A stretch of DNA of 64,000 nt from Devosia lacusdianchii (GCF_022429625.1 NZ_CP092483.1:2480001-2544000); one strand, 5' to 3'. Shown: positions 1 to 10,099, counted from the first letter of the stretch. The notes: a model not told the origin generated them from the letters alone. Numbers and translations are program-made.

Positions 1-1282
1 CCATGTCGCCGGACAGCGTGCGAAACTGCAAGCCGTCGACCGTCGATAGGCTTGCAATGCCATGCGGCGCGAAGAAGCTTTCGGCAAAGGCACTGTCGTT
101 TTCCAGCTGGGCGAGAAACGCCCCACTCCGCTCTGACGGCACGTCCTGTATCCGGTCGGCCACTGCATGTTGCAATGGCAACGATGCGACCACCTCGCCT
201 ATGGTCCTGCCCTCCCGCGCAGCGAGACCCAGGGCGCAAAGCAACGGCAGAACCGCGTCGCGTGTCGGTAATGGGGGCAGAGGTCGTCCATCGATCACCA
301 CACCATCACCAACAAACGTGCCGCCATTAGCCTCGAAACCCACGACCCCATCCCGGTTTTCCTTCATGACAGCAACGACGAAGGGCGACCCCACCTTGGT
401 GCGGATGACCTTGTCGAAAAACCCCGTTCGCTCGATCGCCGAATTGGACGTCACCGGCGTTACAACTGTTCGCGCGCCGAGAAACCGCGCGGCAAGCAAC
501 CCGAGTACGTCGCCCCGCACAAAAGCCCCACTGCCATCCATCATCAAGGGCCGGTCGCCATCCCCGTCCGAGGACACGATCGCATCCAGCCTCTCGCTGG
601 CCACCCATCCTCCAAGCGGCGCCAGAACGGCATCGCCAAAGGCCTCAGTGTCGACGGCCACGAAGGCATCGGTGCGGCCTAGTCGAACGACCTCCGCTCC
701 AGCGCGACGCATGATGGACGCCAACAAGTCACGCGCCACGGTGGAGTGCTCGAACACCCCGATACGCAGGCCCGCCAACGCGCCCCCGGGCAGGATATCG
801 GCGAAACGCTGGAAATAGCGCTCAGCCGCCGCGTCGGCCTCGTCACCCATCCGCACCGAGCTACCCGGAAAGAACTCGTCGTTCAATTCGGCCAGAATGC
901 CTGCCTCATCCGCCTTGCTGATTTCGCCGCTCGGCAGATAAAACTTCAGCCCGTTGCGATCAGCCGGAATGTGACTGCCGGTGACCATGATCGCGCCGCA
1001 GCCTGCGGCCATCGCGTGGTAGGCCAGTGCCGGCGTGGGAATGGCGCCACAATCCACCGCCTGCAGCCCAAGCTGCGCGATCGCCGCAGCGCAATCGGCC
1101 ATGATCTGTGGGCTGGACGGGCGAAAGTCGCGGCCCAGAAATACCTTGCCGCCACCGATCTGCCCCGAGCTTCTCATGTGACACAGGAACGCCGCCGTGT
1201 ATCGCCGGGCCGCCTGCCACTCGAGTTCGACGGCTAGGCCGCGCAGGCCGCTGGTTCCAAATTTGAGGCTGCTCTGGGACAC
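1..1282 (-). CDS. phosphomannomutase / phosphoglucomutase family (partial, C-terminus outside window)
   Basis: An alpha-D-phosphohexomutase that interconverts sugar 6- and 1-phosphates for nucleotide-sugar synthesis. 427 codons lie in the window; the protein runs off the left edge. The frame reads KFGTSGLRG at the N-terminus, then the phosphoserine loop TGSHIPADRNG, the metal loop DGDGDRP and the sugar-binding loop GFEANGGTF, in the order expected for the family. The start is taken as GTG at 1282, because an in-frame TGA lies just upstream and no ATG precedes the conserved N-terminus. It begins about 30 nt after the epimerase gene on the same strand and probably shares its operon, which suggests a role in exopolysaccharide or capsule precursors. 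Mannose versus glucose preference cannot be read from the sequence. The missing part should hold the C-terminal phosphate-binding domain. Confidence 0.9.
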   Translation of the reverse strand, partial: MSQSSLKFGTSGLRGLAVELEWQAARRYTAAFLCHMRSSGQIGGGKVFLGRDFRPSSPQIMADCAAAIAQLGLQAVDCGAIPTPALAYHAMAAGCGAIMVTGSHIPADRNGLKFYLPSGEISKADEAGILAELNDEFFPGSSVRMGDEADAAAERYFQRFADILPGGALAGLRIGVFEHSTVARDLLASIMRRAGAEVVRLGRTDAFVAVDTEAFGDAVLAPLGGWVASERLDAIVSSDGDGDRPLMMDGSGAFVRGDVLGLLAARFLGARTVVTPVTSNSAIERTGFFDKVIRTKVGSPFVVAVMKENRDGVVGFEANGGTFVGDGVVIDGRPLPPLPTRDAVLPLLCALGLAAREGRTIGEVVASLPLQHAVADRIQDVPSERSGAFLAQLENDSAFAESFFAPHGIASLSTVDGLQFRTLSGDM

Positions 1283-1312
1283 CGGACAATACTCGCTGCT
1301 GCTATTCGCGCT

Positions 1313-2311
1313 TCATAGGCGATAGTACCGCCGGTACCAATCCACGAAACGCGCCACGCCCTCGGACATTTCGGTGAGCGGAACGTCCCCGATGAGTTGC
1401 CGGAGCAGCGTCGGATCAGCCGCGGTATCGCGCGGGTCCCCCGCTTGTAGTGGTAGAAACCGGCGCTCCGCCTTCATGCCCAATGCTGCCTCAATGGCAT
1501 CCACGAAATCCAGCAGGGGTTGCGGCCGTCCACCGGCGAGGTTCACACACCGATACGGCGCCACAGCTGAAAGAGAATCCCCGTCCACCGGCTGTCCAAT
1601 GGTCGGCGGACGCCCGATCAGCCGCATCACCGCCTCGATGAGATCATCGACATAGGTGAAGTCCCTCTGCATCTGACCCTGCCCATAAATGTCGATCGGT
1701 TGCGCGGCGAGGATCGCCGCAACGAACTTGAACAGAGCCATGTCCGGTCGCCCCCAAGGCCCGTAGACAGTGAAAAAGCGCAGGCTGGTCGACGGAATGG
1801 CCCAGAGATGGGAATAGGCATGCACCATTGCCTCTCCGCCCTTCTTGGTCGCGGCATAGAAGGACAGCGGCAGGTCGGCGCTGTGCAGCTCCGAAAATGG
1901 CGCCTGCTGGTTGCCACCATAGACCGAACTCGAAGACGCGAACAGAAAATGCCGCGGCGGCAATGCCCGCACCGCTTCCAGCAGGTTGGCCGTCCCCACC
2001 AGATTGGCTTGGACATAGCTTGCCGGCTGCTCCAGGCTGTAGCGTACGCCCGCCTGTGCCGCGAGGTGCACCACGATCTCGGCATCGGCGCCTTCCAGCG
2101 ATTGCCGCAATAGCTGGGCGTCTTCGACCCTGCCCTCGATGAGAGTGAAGCGCTCGTAGCCCGCCAGTTCACCCAGCCGGGCGCGCTTCAGCGACACGTC
2201 GTAATAGTCGGTGAGCCCATCAAAGCCGGTAACGCTGTGCCCCTCGTCGAGCAACCGCCGCGCCAGGTGATATCCTATGAACCCGGCGGTTCCGGTAACG
2301 AACACATTCAT
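1313..2311 (-). CDS. UDP-glucuronate 4-epimerase (NAD-dependent epimerase/dehydratase)
   Basis: An extended short-chain dehydrogenase of 332 aa that most likely converts UDP-glucuronate to UDP-galacturonate. The NAD-binding motif GTAGFIG is at residues 7-13 and the catalytic YxxxK pair is Tyr152/Lys156. The stretch FFTVYGPWGRPDMALFKF is typical of bacterial UDP-glucuronate epimerases (LpsL/CapI type). The ATG overlaps the stop codon of the upstream ugd gene by 4 nt, so the two are translationally coupled, and ugd makes the expected substrate UDP-glucuronate. That pairing supports the specific call over a generic UDP-glucose 4-epimerase. Confidence 0.9.
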   Translation of the reverse strand: MNVFVTGTAGFIGYHLARRLLDEGHSVTGFDGLTDYYDVSLKRARLGELAGYERFTLIEGRVEDAQLLRQSLEGADAEIVVHLAAQAGVRYSLEQPASYVQANLVGTANLLEAVRALPPRHFLFASSSSVYGGNQQAPFSELHSADLPLSFYAATKKGGEAMVHAYSHLWAIPSTSLRFFTVYGPWGRPDMALFKFVAAILAAQPIDIYGQGQMQRDFTYVDDLIEAVMRLIGRPPTIGQPVDGDSLSAVAPYRCVNLAGGRPQPLLDFVDAIEAALGMKAERRFLPLQAGDPRDTAADPTLLRQLIGDVPLTEMSEGVARFVDWYRRYYRL

Positions 2312-3636
2312 TCAGCAGCCTCTTGCGGGACGACGGGCCGCCCGACACTGACATAGCGCAGCCCATGGCGCGTGATTTCATCGGCACGATAGACGTTACG
2401 GAGGTCGACGAACACATCGCCACCCATCTGGCTGCGCAACCGGGCGACATCGAGCGATCGGAAGGCATTCCACTCCGTCACCAGCACCAGCAGCGCTACG
2501 CCCTCCGCAGCCTCGTAGGCATCTCCAACCACCGTCAGTGCTGGCAACTGTGCCTTTGCGGCCGCCGCTCCCGCCGGGTCATACGCGATCACCTCTGCGC
2601 CAGACTCCAGCAGCATGCGGGCAATGGCGACGGCCGGCGATTCCCTGATATCATCGGTCTCCGGCTTAAACGTCAGCCCCAACAGCCCAATTCGCCGCCC
2701 AGCAACATCGCCGCCGCAGGCCTCAACAATCTTGCCGACCATAGCCAGCTGCCGCTCAGCATTGACGGCGATCGTGGCCTCCACCAGTCGCATCGGCAGG
2801 CCAAAATTGCGGCCCGTGGCCAGCAAGGCCCGCGTATCCTTGGGGAAGCACGACCCGCCATAGCCGGGCCCGGCATTGAGGAACTTCGGCCCAATCCGCC
2901 GATCGAGCCCCAGCCCCCGTGCAATATCCTGCACATTGCCACCCGAGGCCTCGCACAGGTCCGCCATCTCGTTGATGAAGGTAACCTTCATCGCCAGGAA
3001 CGCGTTGGCGGCATATTTGGTGATCTCCGCACTGCGGCGGCTGGTGAACAGAATGGGCGCTTGGTTGAGGTAAAGCGGCCGATAGACCTCCGCCATCACG
3101 GCCCGCGCGCGCTCGTCCTCGACCCCGATGATGATGCGGTCTGGTCGCTTGAAATCGTCGATTGCCGCGCCCTCCCGCATGAATTCGGGATTGGAGACAA
3201 CGGCAATGTCATCTCCCTGCCGCGCCAACCGCACCACGCCGGCGACATGATCCCCCGTCCCGACCGGCACGGTGGACTTAACCGCAATCACCGCGTCCGG
3301 CCTCAGCCATGGCGCAATGCCCAGGGCAGCGGCGTGGACGAAGCTGAGATCGGCCTCGCCATCCTCGCCACGAGTCGGCGTACCCACGGCCAGAAACACC
3401 ACATCGGCCGTTGCCACGGCGCCATTGGCATCGGTTGTGAACGACAGCCGCCCCGCCGCCAGGTTGGTGGCCAGCAACTGGTCCAGACCCGGCTCGTAGA
3501 TCGGTGATTTGCCGGTCATCAGTTGGGCGACGCGATCCTCGTCGATATCAACGCAAGTGACCCGGTGGCCGAAATCGGCAAAGCAGGCCCCTGCAACGAG
3601 CCCGACATATCCGGCTCCGATCATGACGATGTTCAT
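2308..3636 (-). CDS. ugd: UDP-glucose 6-dehydrogenase
   Basis: Oxidises UDP-glucose to UDP-glucuronate with two NAD+. The protein is 442 aa, normal for the family (RkpK/TuaD type). The Rossmann motif GAGYVG is at residues 7-12. The catalytic cysteine is Cys263 in the signature GPGYGGSCFPKDT, and the C-terminal UDP-binding domain is present (LLGLTFKPETDDIRESP). Its TGA overlaps the ATG of the epimerase gene, and the phosphohexomutase follows. Together the three genes supply uronic-acid precursors for surface polysaccharide. Confidence 0.95.
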   Translation of the reverse strand: MNIVMIGAGYVGLVAGACFADFGHRVTCVDIDEDRVAQLMTGKSPIYEPGLDQLLATNLAAGRLSFTTDANGAVATADVVFLAVGTPTRGEDGEADLSFVHAAALGIAPWLRPDAVIAVKSTVPVGTGDHVAGVVRLARQGDDIAVVSNPEFMREGAAIDDFKRPDRIIIGVEDERARAVMAEVYRPLYLNQAPILFTSRRSAEITKYAANAFLAMKVTFINEMADLCEASGGNVQDIARGLGLDRRIGPKFLNAGPGYGGSCFPKDTRALLATGRNFGLPMRLVEATIAVNAERQLAMVGKIVEACGGDVAGRRIGLLGLTFKPETDDIRESPAVAIARMLLESGAEVIAYDPAGAAAAKAQLPALTVVGDAYEAAEGVALLVLVTEWNAFRSLDVARLRSQMGGDVFVDLRNVYRADEITRHGLRYVSVGRPVVPQEAAE

Positions 3637-3664
3637 TGGCCGACTCTCCTGTTCGACCGCGCCA

Positions 3665-4096
3665 TCAGTCCACGTCAGGCTTGACGCTGCGATGACGCTT
3701 GGTGACGCTGCGAATGGCCTTGCCCTCGAGGCGCCGTTGCTTGGACGCCAGCGTCGGCCTGGTCGCTACGCGGGCCTTCGGGGCATAGGCACCGGCCACC
3801 AGCAGGCCCACCAGCCGTTCCAGCGCATCGGCGCGGTTCATCGGTTGGTCCCGGTGACTGTTGGCGGCGATGATCAGAATGCCATCCTTGGTCAGTCGCC
3901 GCCCGGCCAGCGTCGCCACGCGCCGTTTCATGGCTTCGGGAATATTGGGCGACGCCATGAGGTTGAACCTCAATTGCACCGCACTCGACACTTTGTTGAC
4001 GTTCTGCCCGCCCGGCCCGGCTGAGCGCACGAATGTTTCTTCGATCTCGCCGGGATCGATGGAAATGGAGCGGGTGATGACAATGGGATCAGCCAT
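3665..4096 (-). CDS. arfB: alternative ribosome-rescue factor ArfB (peptidyl-tRNA hydrolase)
   Basis: A 143-aa class-I release-factor homologue that frees ribosomes stalled on mRNAs lacking a stop codon. The hydrolytic GGQ motif is at residues 29-31 in SAGPGGQNVNKVSS. The C-terminus is rich in Lys/Arg, matching the tail that enters the empty mRNA channel in ArfB/YaeJ. Length and lack of the codon-recognition domain separate it from prfA/prfB. It lies 28 nt upstream of ugd on the same strand, and a small gene of unknown function ends 12 nt before its start. Confidence 0.93.
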   Translation of the reverse strand: MADPIVITRSISIDPGEIEETFVRSAGPGGQNVNKVSSAVQLRFNLMASPNIPEAMKRRVATLAGRRLTKDGILIIAANSHRDQPMNRADALERLVGLLVAGAYAPKARVATRPTLASKQRRLEGKAIRSVTKRHRSVKPDVD

Positions 4097-4108
4097 CCCC
4101 GCCCCTTC

Positions 4109-4339
4109 CTAGTTCCGGTAGCGACCCGCGAAGATGATCTCACCCTCGTGGATCGTCAGGCCCTTGATGGTCGCGCGGTACTTGCCCGGCAGGCCTTCCG
4201 CCTCGATCACCCAGCCCTTCTTCAGCATGCCGGCAAAGACCTTTTCACCGATATCCTTGAAGTCGCCGGGTCCAAGCGCATTGTCCTCACCCAGATGGGT
4301 GAGGGCCTTGATTTCGCGATTGGACGGACGTTGCGGCAC
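4109..4339 (-). CDS. small hypothetical protein, 76 aa
   Basis: I do not recognise a named family. The product is a soluble, mixed-charge 76-aa protein with no signal peptide or membrane segment. Its N-terminal half (REIKALTHLGEDNALG) looks helical and its C-terminal half (GKYRATIKGLTIHEGEI) beta-like, which would fit a small winged-helix fold, though that is a guess. It sits 3 nt after thrS and 12 nt before arfB on the same strand, so it is probably cotranscribed with these translation genes. Confidence 0.7.
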   Translation of the reverse strand: MPQRPSNREIKALTHLGEDNALGPGDFKDIGEKVFAGMLKKGWVIEAEGLPGKYRATIKGLTIHEGEIIFAGRYRN

Positions 4340-4342
4340 GGT

Positions 4343-6322
4343 TCAGGCCGCCTTCGCCTTGAGATCGGGTGCGGTCGCTTCGGCCATGAGCGCCACAAGG
4401 GCATCCATGAACGGCTCGACTTTCTGGCCTTCGGCGCCGAGCCGGCGGACCGATACAGTCCCCTCCTCGGCCTCACGCTTGCCGACCACGAACATCAGCG
4501 GCACTTTGCCGACCGAGTGCTCGCGCACCTTGTAGTTGATCTTCTCGTTGCGCGCGTCGAGTTCGGCACGGATGCCGGCGGCCTTGAGCTGTTTCACCAG
4601 CTTTTCAGCATAGTCATCCGCTTCCGACACGATGGTCGCGACGACCACCTGGGTTGGTGCCAGCCACATCGGCATCTTGCCGGCATAGCTCTCGATCATC
4701 ATGCCGATGAACCGCTCGAGCGACCCAAGAATCGCACGATGCAGCATGACCACATACTGACGTGAACCGTCCTCGGCGACATAGGTCGCGTCCAGACGTT
4801 CCGGCAGCACGTAATCGAGCTGCAGCGTTCCCACCTGCCACGAACGCCCAATGGCATCCTTGAGGTGGAATTCCAGCTTGGGCGCGTAGAAAGCGCCCTC
4901 ACCCTCGGCGATCTCGAAATCATAGCCGGTCGCGCGCAGGGCATCGCCCAGCGCCTTCTCGGCCGCGTCCCAGCGCTCGATCGTGCCGCCGAACTTCTCC
5001 GGCCGCGTAGCGAGCTTGATGACGACATTCTCGAAACCCATGTGGCCATAGACCGAATAGAGCAGATGCACGAAATGCTCGGTTTCGCTCTGAATCTGGT
5101 CTTCACGGCAGAAAATATGCGCGTCGTCCTGCGTCATCTGGCGAACGCGCATGAGCCCGTGCAGAGCACCATGCGCTTCGTTACGATGGCAGCAACCGAA
5201 CTCGGCCATGCGCAGCGGCAGGTCGCGATAGCTCTTGATGCCCTGGTTGAAGATCTGGATATGGGCCGGGCAGTTCATCGGCTTGAGCGCCATCAGGTCG
5301 CCCTTGCCGCTCAAGACCGGGCCTTCCTCTTCCGTACCGGGCACTTCGTCAGGCACCACGAACATGTTTTCGCGGTACTTGCCCCAGTGGCCGGACGCCT
5401 CCCAGAACTTCGAGCTCATCAGCTGAGGCGTCTTCACCTCGACATAGCCGGACGAGTTCAGACGGCGGCGGATATACGCCTCCATCTGATTGTAGAGCAC
5501 ATAGCCCTTGGGGTGCCAGAACACCGAACCCTGCGCTTCCGGCTGGAAATGGTACAGGTCCATCTCCTGACCGATCTTGCGGTGGTCGCGCTTCTCGGCC
5601 TCCTCCATCATGTGGAGATAGGCATCCAGCTCTTCCTTGGTCGCAAAGGCCGTGCCGTATATGCGGCTTAGCACCGGATTGTTGCTGTCGCCACGCCAAT
5701 AGGCGCCGGCCACCTTGGTCAGCTTGAACGCCGTGCCAACATCCTTGACCGTGCGCATATGCGGACCACGGCAGAGGTCGATCCACTGACCTTGCTTGTA
5801 CATCTTGAGCGACTGGTCAGCCGGAATGGCATCGACCAGTTCGACCTTGAAGGCCTCGCCCTTGGTGCGGAAGAAGTCCTTGGCCTGGTCGCGCGTCCAG
5901 ATTTCTTTGGTGAAGGCCGCCCCACGATCGATAATTTCGGCCATCTTCTTCTCGATGACCGGGAAGTCCTCTTCCGAGAACGGCACGTCACGCTTGAAGT
6001 CGTAATAGAAGCCGTTTTCGATCACCGGGCCGATCGTCACCTGCGTGCCGGGCCACAGCTCCTGCACCGCCTCGGCGAGCACGTGCGCCGTGTCGTGCCG
6101 GATCAGCTCCAGAACGTCCTTGGACCCACTGTCGCGCGTAACGAACTCGATCTTGCCGTCTTCTTCCAGCGCGTCCGACAGGTCGGAAAGCACGCCGTTC
6201 CAGCGCATGGCCACCGTCTTCTTGGCGAGGCTCTTGGAGATACCTTCGACCACGGTGGTCCCGGTGGTGCCACGCGCATAGTCGCGAGCTGCACCGTCGG
6301 GGAACGTCACCTTGATCGTCAT
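4343..6322 (-). CDS. thrS: threonine--tRNA ligase
   Basis: Charges tRNA-Thr. The chosen start is the ATG at 6322, giving 659 aa (usual length about 640-660); it is preceded by the Shine-Dalgarno-like TGGAG and begins [10 protein letters not shown], the normal TGS domain start. An upstream in-frame ATG at 6394 would add 24 unconserved residues. Domains in order: TGS (about 1-63), editing domain with the HxxxH metal motif at His76-His80, class II catalytic core ([34 protein letters not shown]) and C-terminal anticodon-binding domain (about 555-650). The editing domain is present, so misacylated Ser-tRNA-Thr should be cleared. Confidence 0.97.
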   Translation of the reverse strand: MTIKVTFPDGAARDYARGTTGTTVVEGISKSLAKKTVAMRWNGVLSDLSDALEEDGKIEFVTRDSGSKDVLELIRHDTAHVLAEAVQELWPGTQVTIGPVIENGFYYDFKRDVPFSEEDFPVIEKKMAEIIDRGAAFTKEIWTRDQAKDFFRTKGEAFKVELVDAIPADQSLKMYKQGQWIDLCRGPHMRTVKDVGTAFKLTKVAGAYWRGDSNNPVLSRIYGTAFATKEELDAYLHMMEEAEKRDHRKIGQEMDLYHFQPEAQGSVFWHPKGYVLYNQMEAYIRRRLNSSGYVEVKTPQLMSSKFWEASGHWGKYRENMFVVPDEVPGTEEEGPVLSGKGDLMALKPMNCPAHIQIFNQGIKSYRDLPLRMAEFGCCHRNEAHGALHGLMRVRQMTQDDAHIFCREDQIQSETEHFVHLLYSVYGHMGFENVVIKLATRPEKFGGTIERWDAAEKALGDALRATGYDFEIAEGEGAFYAPKLEFHLKDAIGRSWQVGTLQLDYVLPERLDATYVAEDGSRQYVVMLHRAILGSLERFIGMMIESYAGKMPMWLAPTQVVVATIVSEADDYAEKLVKQLKAAGIRAELDARNEKINYKVREHSVGKVPLMFVVGKREAEEGTVSVRRLGAEGQKVEPFMDALVALMAEATAPDLKAKAA

Positions 6323-6460
6323 TTTAGGTCTCCAGAAATTGGGATTGCTGTTTGCAATTTGCAAACAAGGCGGCCTGTCTAGCACGGTTTCCAAGCAATT
6401 CCAGCAGCCGAGGCTGGCAAAAGCACAATGCTCGCCAACAACCGGCCGTCACGGGACCGT

Positions 6461-6772
6461 CTACTTCCAGCGCCCATAGCGCCAAGGTGCATACCACCGC
6501 CCGCGCTCGACCACGGCCTCCGGCACCGGATCATAGCCATGTGTGCCGCCCGGACGGCAGCGCCAGATGCGAGCCAGGCCCATCCACCCGCCCGGCCAGA
6601 AGCCAAAGCGCCAGATTGAGTCCCGCGTGTACTCCGAACATGTCGGCAGGTGGCGGCAATTGCGCCCCATAAACATCGACAGCGTGTAGCGGTAGACGGT
6701 GATCAGCAGCACCGCCGCGGATTTGAACGGCAGGTCCACCACTCGCCAGAAGAAGCCGATGACTCGATCCAT
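6461..6772 (-). CDS. yidD: membrane protein insertion efficiency factor YidD
   Basis: A 103-aa YidD-family protein thought to assist YidC-dependent insertion of inner-membrane proteins. The family core is clear: YRYTLSMFMGRNCRHLPTCS with the two conserved cysteines, then YTRDSIWRFG and RIWRCRPGGTHGYDPVP. An N-terminal amphipathic/hydrophobic helix is seen at about residues 1-35. Its ATG shares one base with the TGA of the upstream IscU-like gene (TGATG), so translation is probably coupled. In most bacteria yidD lies beside rnpA and yidC; the position next to thrS is, as far as I know, usual in Hyphomicrobiales. Confidence 0.92.
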   Translation of the reverse strand: MDRVIGFFWRVVDLPFKSAAVLLITVYRYTLSMFMGRNCRHLPTCSEYTRDSIWRFGFWPGGWMGLARIWRCRPGGTHGYDPVPEAVVERGRWYAPWRYGRWK

Positions 6773-7224
6773 CAGCGCGCGGCCGTAACCGATTCCGCGG
6801 ATTCGATTTTTTCCAACGCCTCAACCACCGCATCAAACACCAGCAGCGTCGACATATGGCGGGCGCGATACTCCCGCACCGGTTCCAGATAACCGAGATC
6901 GCTCCACCTGCCCGCAGGCGGCACGCCGTTTTCTTTCAGCATGGCATGCATCTGCTGACGAACCTGGCGGAACTCATCAATCGGCGTTCCGACAATCTCG
7001 CGCGCGACCACGGCCGCCGAGGTCTGCCCGAGCGCGCAGGCCGATATATCGTGCCCATAAGCCACGATGGCACCATCGCGCACGGTCACGTCGACCTCGA
7101 CCACAGACCCGCACACCCGGCTTACCTTCCGTGCGCTGGCATCCGGGGTCGCCAGTCGCCCGGGCTGCCGCGCGTTTCCGGCAAGGTCGAGGATCTTCTG
7201 GGAATAGAGATCGCTAAGTTCCAT
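6772..7224 (-). CDS. IscU/NifU N-terminal-like iron-sulfur scaffold family protein
   Basis: A 150-aa protein of the IscU/NifU-N fold, which elsewhere holds nascent Fe-S clusters. The start is set at ATG 7224 ([12 protein letters not shown]), matching the family N-terminus; a longer reading from 7260 adds 12 unconserved residues. Two of the three cluster cysteines are visible, Cys38 (RVCGSV) and Cys63 (SACALGQ). At the place of the third, usually HC, the protein reads RARHMST with Met124. It may therefore not be a classic scaffold. It is divergent from folE across about 140 nt and is coupled to yidD downstream. Confidence 0.85.
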   Translation of the reverse strand: MELSDLYSQKILDLAGNARQPGRLATPDASARKVSRVCGSVVEVDVTVRDGAIVAYGHDISACALGQTSAAVVAREIVGTPIDEFRQVRQQMHAMLKENGVPPAGRWSDLGYLEPVREYRARHMSTLLVFDAVVEALEKIESAESVTAAR

Positions 7225-7366
7225 AAAACGCACAATTCTGTTTCTTGTGACTGTCGCCACCGCCCCCTATATAGGTCGTCCTAGCCGGACTGTCAGGTTG
7301 TGTCGCAATTTGCAGTCGTCAAACGTCATGGTTTCGAAGAATGACCAGACGCAAGGAACCACTTCG

Positions 7367-7990
7367 ATGGATGCTCGTACCAAGCCCCTGGGCGCCGTGA
7401 CCACCTCGACTGCTGTATTCCCTCGGCCAACCCAGGAAGAAGCGGAAGCCGCAGTACGCACGCTCTTGGCATGGGCTGGCGATGATCCGACCCGCGAGGG
7501 CCTGCTCGAAACGCCCGGCCGCGTCACGCGTGCCTTTGGCGAATTCTTTGCCGGTTACGAGCAGGACCCCAAGGCCATCCTCTCCAAGACCTTTCGGGAA
7601 GTCGGCGGCTATGACGATATCGTCCTGGTCAAGGACATCCCGTTCAGCTCGCATTGCGAGCATCACATGGTCCCGTTCGTGGGCAAGGCCCACATCGCCT
7701 ACCTGCCACATGACGGCGTTGTCGGCCTGTCCAAACTGGCTCGGCTCGTCGAGGTCTTCTCCCGCCGCCTGCAGACGCAGGAAAACCTGACAGCGCAGAT
7801 CATCGACGCCATCAACGAACATCTTGGGCCACGCGGCGCTGCGGTCATGCTGGAAGCCGAGCATATGTGCATGTCGATGCGCGGTGTGCGGGCTCATGGT
7901 GCCTCGACGATCACCCACCGTTTCACCGGCGTTTTCGCCGAAGATCGTGTGGAGCAGGACCGCTTCTTCGCGATGATCGACCGCCGCTGA
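7367..7990 (+). CDS. folE: GTP cyclohydrolase I
   Basis: Catalyses the first step from GTP to dihydroneopterin triphosphate for folate. The start is ATG 7367, preceded by AAGGAA with 8-nt spacing, giving 207 aa; an in-frame ATG at 7328 has no comparable ribosome site. Zinc ligands are Cys97 and His100 ([11 protein letters not shown]) and Cys168 (HMCMSMRGV), with the spacing of the E. coli enzyme. The GTP-site stretch [20 protein letters not shown] is intact. It is a type IA zinc enzyme. The IscU-like gene is divergent upstream. Confidence 0.96.
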   Translation: MDARTKPLGAVTTSTAVFPRPTQEEAEAAVRTLLAWAGDDPTREGLLETPGRVTRAFGEFFAGYEQDPKAILSKTFREVGGYDDIVLVKDIPFSSHCEHHMVPFVGKAHIAYLPHDGVVGLSKLARLVEVFSRRLQTQENLTAQIIDAINEHLGPRGAAVMLEAEHMCMSMRGVRAHGASTITHRFTGVFAEDRVEQDRFFAMIDRR

Positions 7991-8056
7991 CAGCAATCGC
8001 GATCAAGCCCGGCATAGGCTAAGCTGGCATTTCGGACCATCAAAAGCCGAGCCGCC

Positions 8057-8890
8057 ATGCAGTCCATCGAACGCGCCATTTGGTTCATCGAAACCCGCTT
8101 TGCCGACGAGATCACCCTCGACGAGATCGCAGCAGTTGGCGGCATTTCGCGGTTCCACCTGTCGCGCAGCTTCGCCACCATTACTGGTCTGCCGGTCATG
8201 GCCTATGTCCGCGGCCGGCGCCTGACCCTGGCAGCCCATAAGCTGCTGGCCGGCGCGCCCGACATTCTCGCGGTGGCCCTGGATGTCGGCTACAACTCGC
8301 ATGAGGCATTCACCCGTGCCTTTCGCGACCACTTCGGCCAGACACCCGATCAGCTACGCACCCACGGCATCGCTGACCCCGGCCTGCTGGTCGAACCGCT
8401 GCGACTGGACGAAACCCTGCTCGTCGACCTGCCCCGGCCCCGCATCGAGGATGCCGCCCCCCTGCGCATAGCCGGCTTTGGCGAGCGCTACACCTTCAGC
8501 ACCAACCAGGGCATCCCGGCCCTCTGGCAGAAGTTCATGCCCTATATCGGCCACATGCCGGGCCAGCGCGGCGACGTGACCTACGGCGTCGCCGCCGATT
8601 TCGAGGAAGATTGTAGCTTCGGCTACGTCGCTGGCGTGGAGGTATCGCCCACCGCCGAGCTCGACGAGGGCATGGCCTATATCGACATCCCGGCCCAGCG
8701 CTACGCTGTCTTCGCCCATTCGGGCCACATCTCGACCATGCGGCGCACCGCCTACTCCATTTGGGCGCAGTACTTTCCCTCGAGTGAACTGATACCCACC
8801 GGCGGCCCGAACTTCGAACGCTATGGCGCCGCCCATGACCCTGTCACCGGCTACGGGATGGTCGAGGTGTGGGTGCCGATTGCGCTCTGA
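8057..8890 (+). CDS. AraC-family transcriptional regulator with GyrI-like effector domain
   Basis: A 277-aa regulator. Residues about 1-105 form two helix-turn-helix motifs of AraC/XylS type ([22 protein letters not shown] and [20 protein letters not shown]). Residues about 120-277 look like the GyrI-like/SOUL-type small-molecule binding domain ([23 protein letters not shown], ending [10 protein letters not shown]). This is the Rob/BmrR-like architecture used by sensors of hydrophobic compounds. No target gene is evident: it lies 67 nt after folE and 25 nt before hisI. Confidence 0.88.
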   Translation: MQSIERAIWFIETRFADEITLDEIAAVGGISRFHLSRSFATITGLPVMAYVRGRRLTLAAHKLLAGAPDILAVALDVGYNSHEAFTRAFRDHFGQTPDQLRTHGIADPGLLVEPLRLDETLLVDLPRPRIEDAAPLRIAGFGERYTFSTNQGIPALWQKFMPYIGHMPGQRGDVTYGVAADFEEDCSFGYVAGVEVSPTAELDEGMAYIDIPAQRYAVFAHSGHISTMRRTAYSIWAQYFPSSELIPTGGPNFERYGAAHDPVTGYGMVEVWVPIAL

Positions 8891-8915
8891 GCCGATGCGG
8901 CGCTACAACGCCAGC

Positions 8916-9368
8916 ATGACAATCACCTTCGCCGATCCCACCGCGCTCACCCACGAGCAACTCGAAGAAGGCACCGCCTTCGCCCCGCGTTTCGACGCTG
9001 CTGGCCTCGTGACTGTCGTCACTACCGAGGCCGGCACCAACGAAGTGCTGATGCTGGCCCACATGAACGCCGAAGCTCTCTCGCTGACCCTGGAAACCGG
9101 CATCGCCCATTACTGGTCGCGCTCGCGCGGCAAGCTCTGGAAAAAGGGCGAGACCTCGGGAGAATTGCAGGAGGTCGTCGAACTCCGCACCGATTGCGAC
9201 CAGGACGCCATCGTACTGGTGGTCAACCAGACCGGCCGCGGCGCTGCCTGCCACACCGGCCGCAAGTCATGCTTCTATCGCCGGGCTTCGGTGACACAGG
9301 GCGAAGCGAGCCTCGACGACATCGGCCTGCCCCGCCTGTTCGATCCCCATGCCGTCTACGGCTGCTAG
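8916..9368 (+). CDS. hisI: phosphoribosyl-AMP cyclohydrolase
   Basis: Opens the purine ring of PR-AMP in the third step of histidine synthesis. The product is 150 aa from ATG 8916 (an in-frame ATG at 8895 would add 7 residues). The metal-binding signatures DCDQDA and [12 protein letters not shown] are present, along with [10 protein letters not shown] and [18 protein letters not shown]. There is no fused HisE (PR-ATP pyrophosphatase) domain, so HisE must be elsewhere. The stop codon overlaps that of the convergent rhomboid gene in the tetranucleotide CTAG. Confidence 0.95.
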   Translation: MTITFADPTALTHEQLEEGTAFAPRFDAAGLVTVVTTEAGTNEVLMLAHMNAEALSLTLETGIAHYWSRSRGKLWKKGETSGELQEVVELRTDCDQDAIVLVVNQTGRGAACHTGRKSCFYRRASVTQGEASLDDIGLPRLFDPHAVYGC

Positions 9369-10099
9369 CTGCGCCGCTCGAACAGACCAACCATGAGTAT
9401 GCCGGCGAAGAACCCGCCCAGGTGGGCCTGCCAGGCAACACCGACTTCAGCGCCGGTAAACAATGGCAGCAACGGAACCGCCGCGTTCAGCACCACCCAG
9501 ATCAGGATGAACATGCGCGCCCGGTTGTCCTGCCATAGATCGCCAAAGCTCGCCAGATTGCGCCCCACCACCACGCGCTGACCCGTTTCCGGATCCTGGG
9601 CGACGATGACAGGCTGAAAAATGAATCGCACCGCGGCGCCTGTGAGCCCGGCCACGCCGCCGGATGCCCCGATCAGGTATGCGCCGGTGTAAAGCGTCGT
9701 CGCCGCAAAGAACGCCGCGCCCGCCGCCGCCGAAACAAAGAAGATCGCCAGCATCGGCCCTGCCCCATACCGCCGGGAAACGGGCGTCGCGAAAATCGCA
9801 AACCAGGCGGCATTGACCAGCAGGTGATCCCATCCGCCATGCAGCAGCGCGTGGCTGAATGGCGTCCAGATAAGCGGCACCGCCAGCGAAATGTCATCGC
9901 CCGCAGCCACGATTCGCAGCGGCAGGAAGGCGAACCACGTGACCAGCTGGTTGAGTCCTTGCTGGTTAAGAACCAAGGTTGACGCAAGATGAACGGCCGC
10001 CAGCACCCCAATTACGGCCGTTACCGCGCCAGGCAACAGGAAGACCGGCTCGCGCTGCGCCGGGCCCGGATTCACCGGCGCCCCACCTTGTTCACTCAT
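9365..10099 (-). CDS. rhomboid family intramembrane serine protease
   Basis: A membrane protease of 244 aa from ATG 10099 ([10 protein letters not shown]); an upstream alternative at 10150 would add 17 residues. The catalytic serine is Ser146 in the GASG motif ([10 protein letters not shown]) and the partner His226 lies in a late membrane helix ([11 protein letters not shown]). About six hydrophobic helices are visible, with a polar loop around residues 165-190. It ends against hisI with a shared CTAG. The substrate is unknown. It starts about 70 nt from a CtrA-like box that also faces the PAS_5 gene. Confidence 0.9.
   Translation of the reverse strand: MSEQGGAPVNPGPAQREPVFLLPGAVTAVIGVLAAVHLASTLVLNQQGLNQLVTWFAFLPLRIVAAGDDISLAVPLIWTPFSHALLHGGWDHLLVNAAWFAIFATPVSRRYGAGPMLAIFFVSAAAGAAFFAATTLYTGAYLIGASGGVAGLTGAAVRFIFQPVIVAQDPETGQRVVVGRNLASFGDLWQDNRARMFILIWVVLNAAVPLLPLFTGAEVGVAWQAHLGGFFAGILMVGLFERRS

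Noticed and set aside
3..818. Long plus-strand open frame of 271 codons at the left edge
   Set aside because: Antisense to the phosphohexomutase, which has all family motifs; the plus-strand product is Ser/Arg/Pro-rich with no family features.
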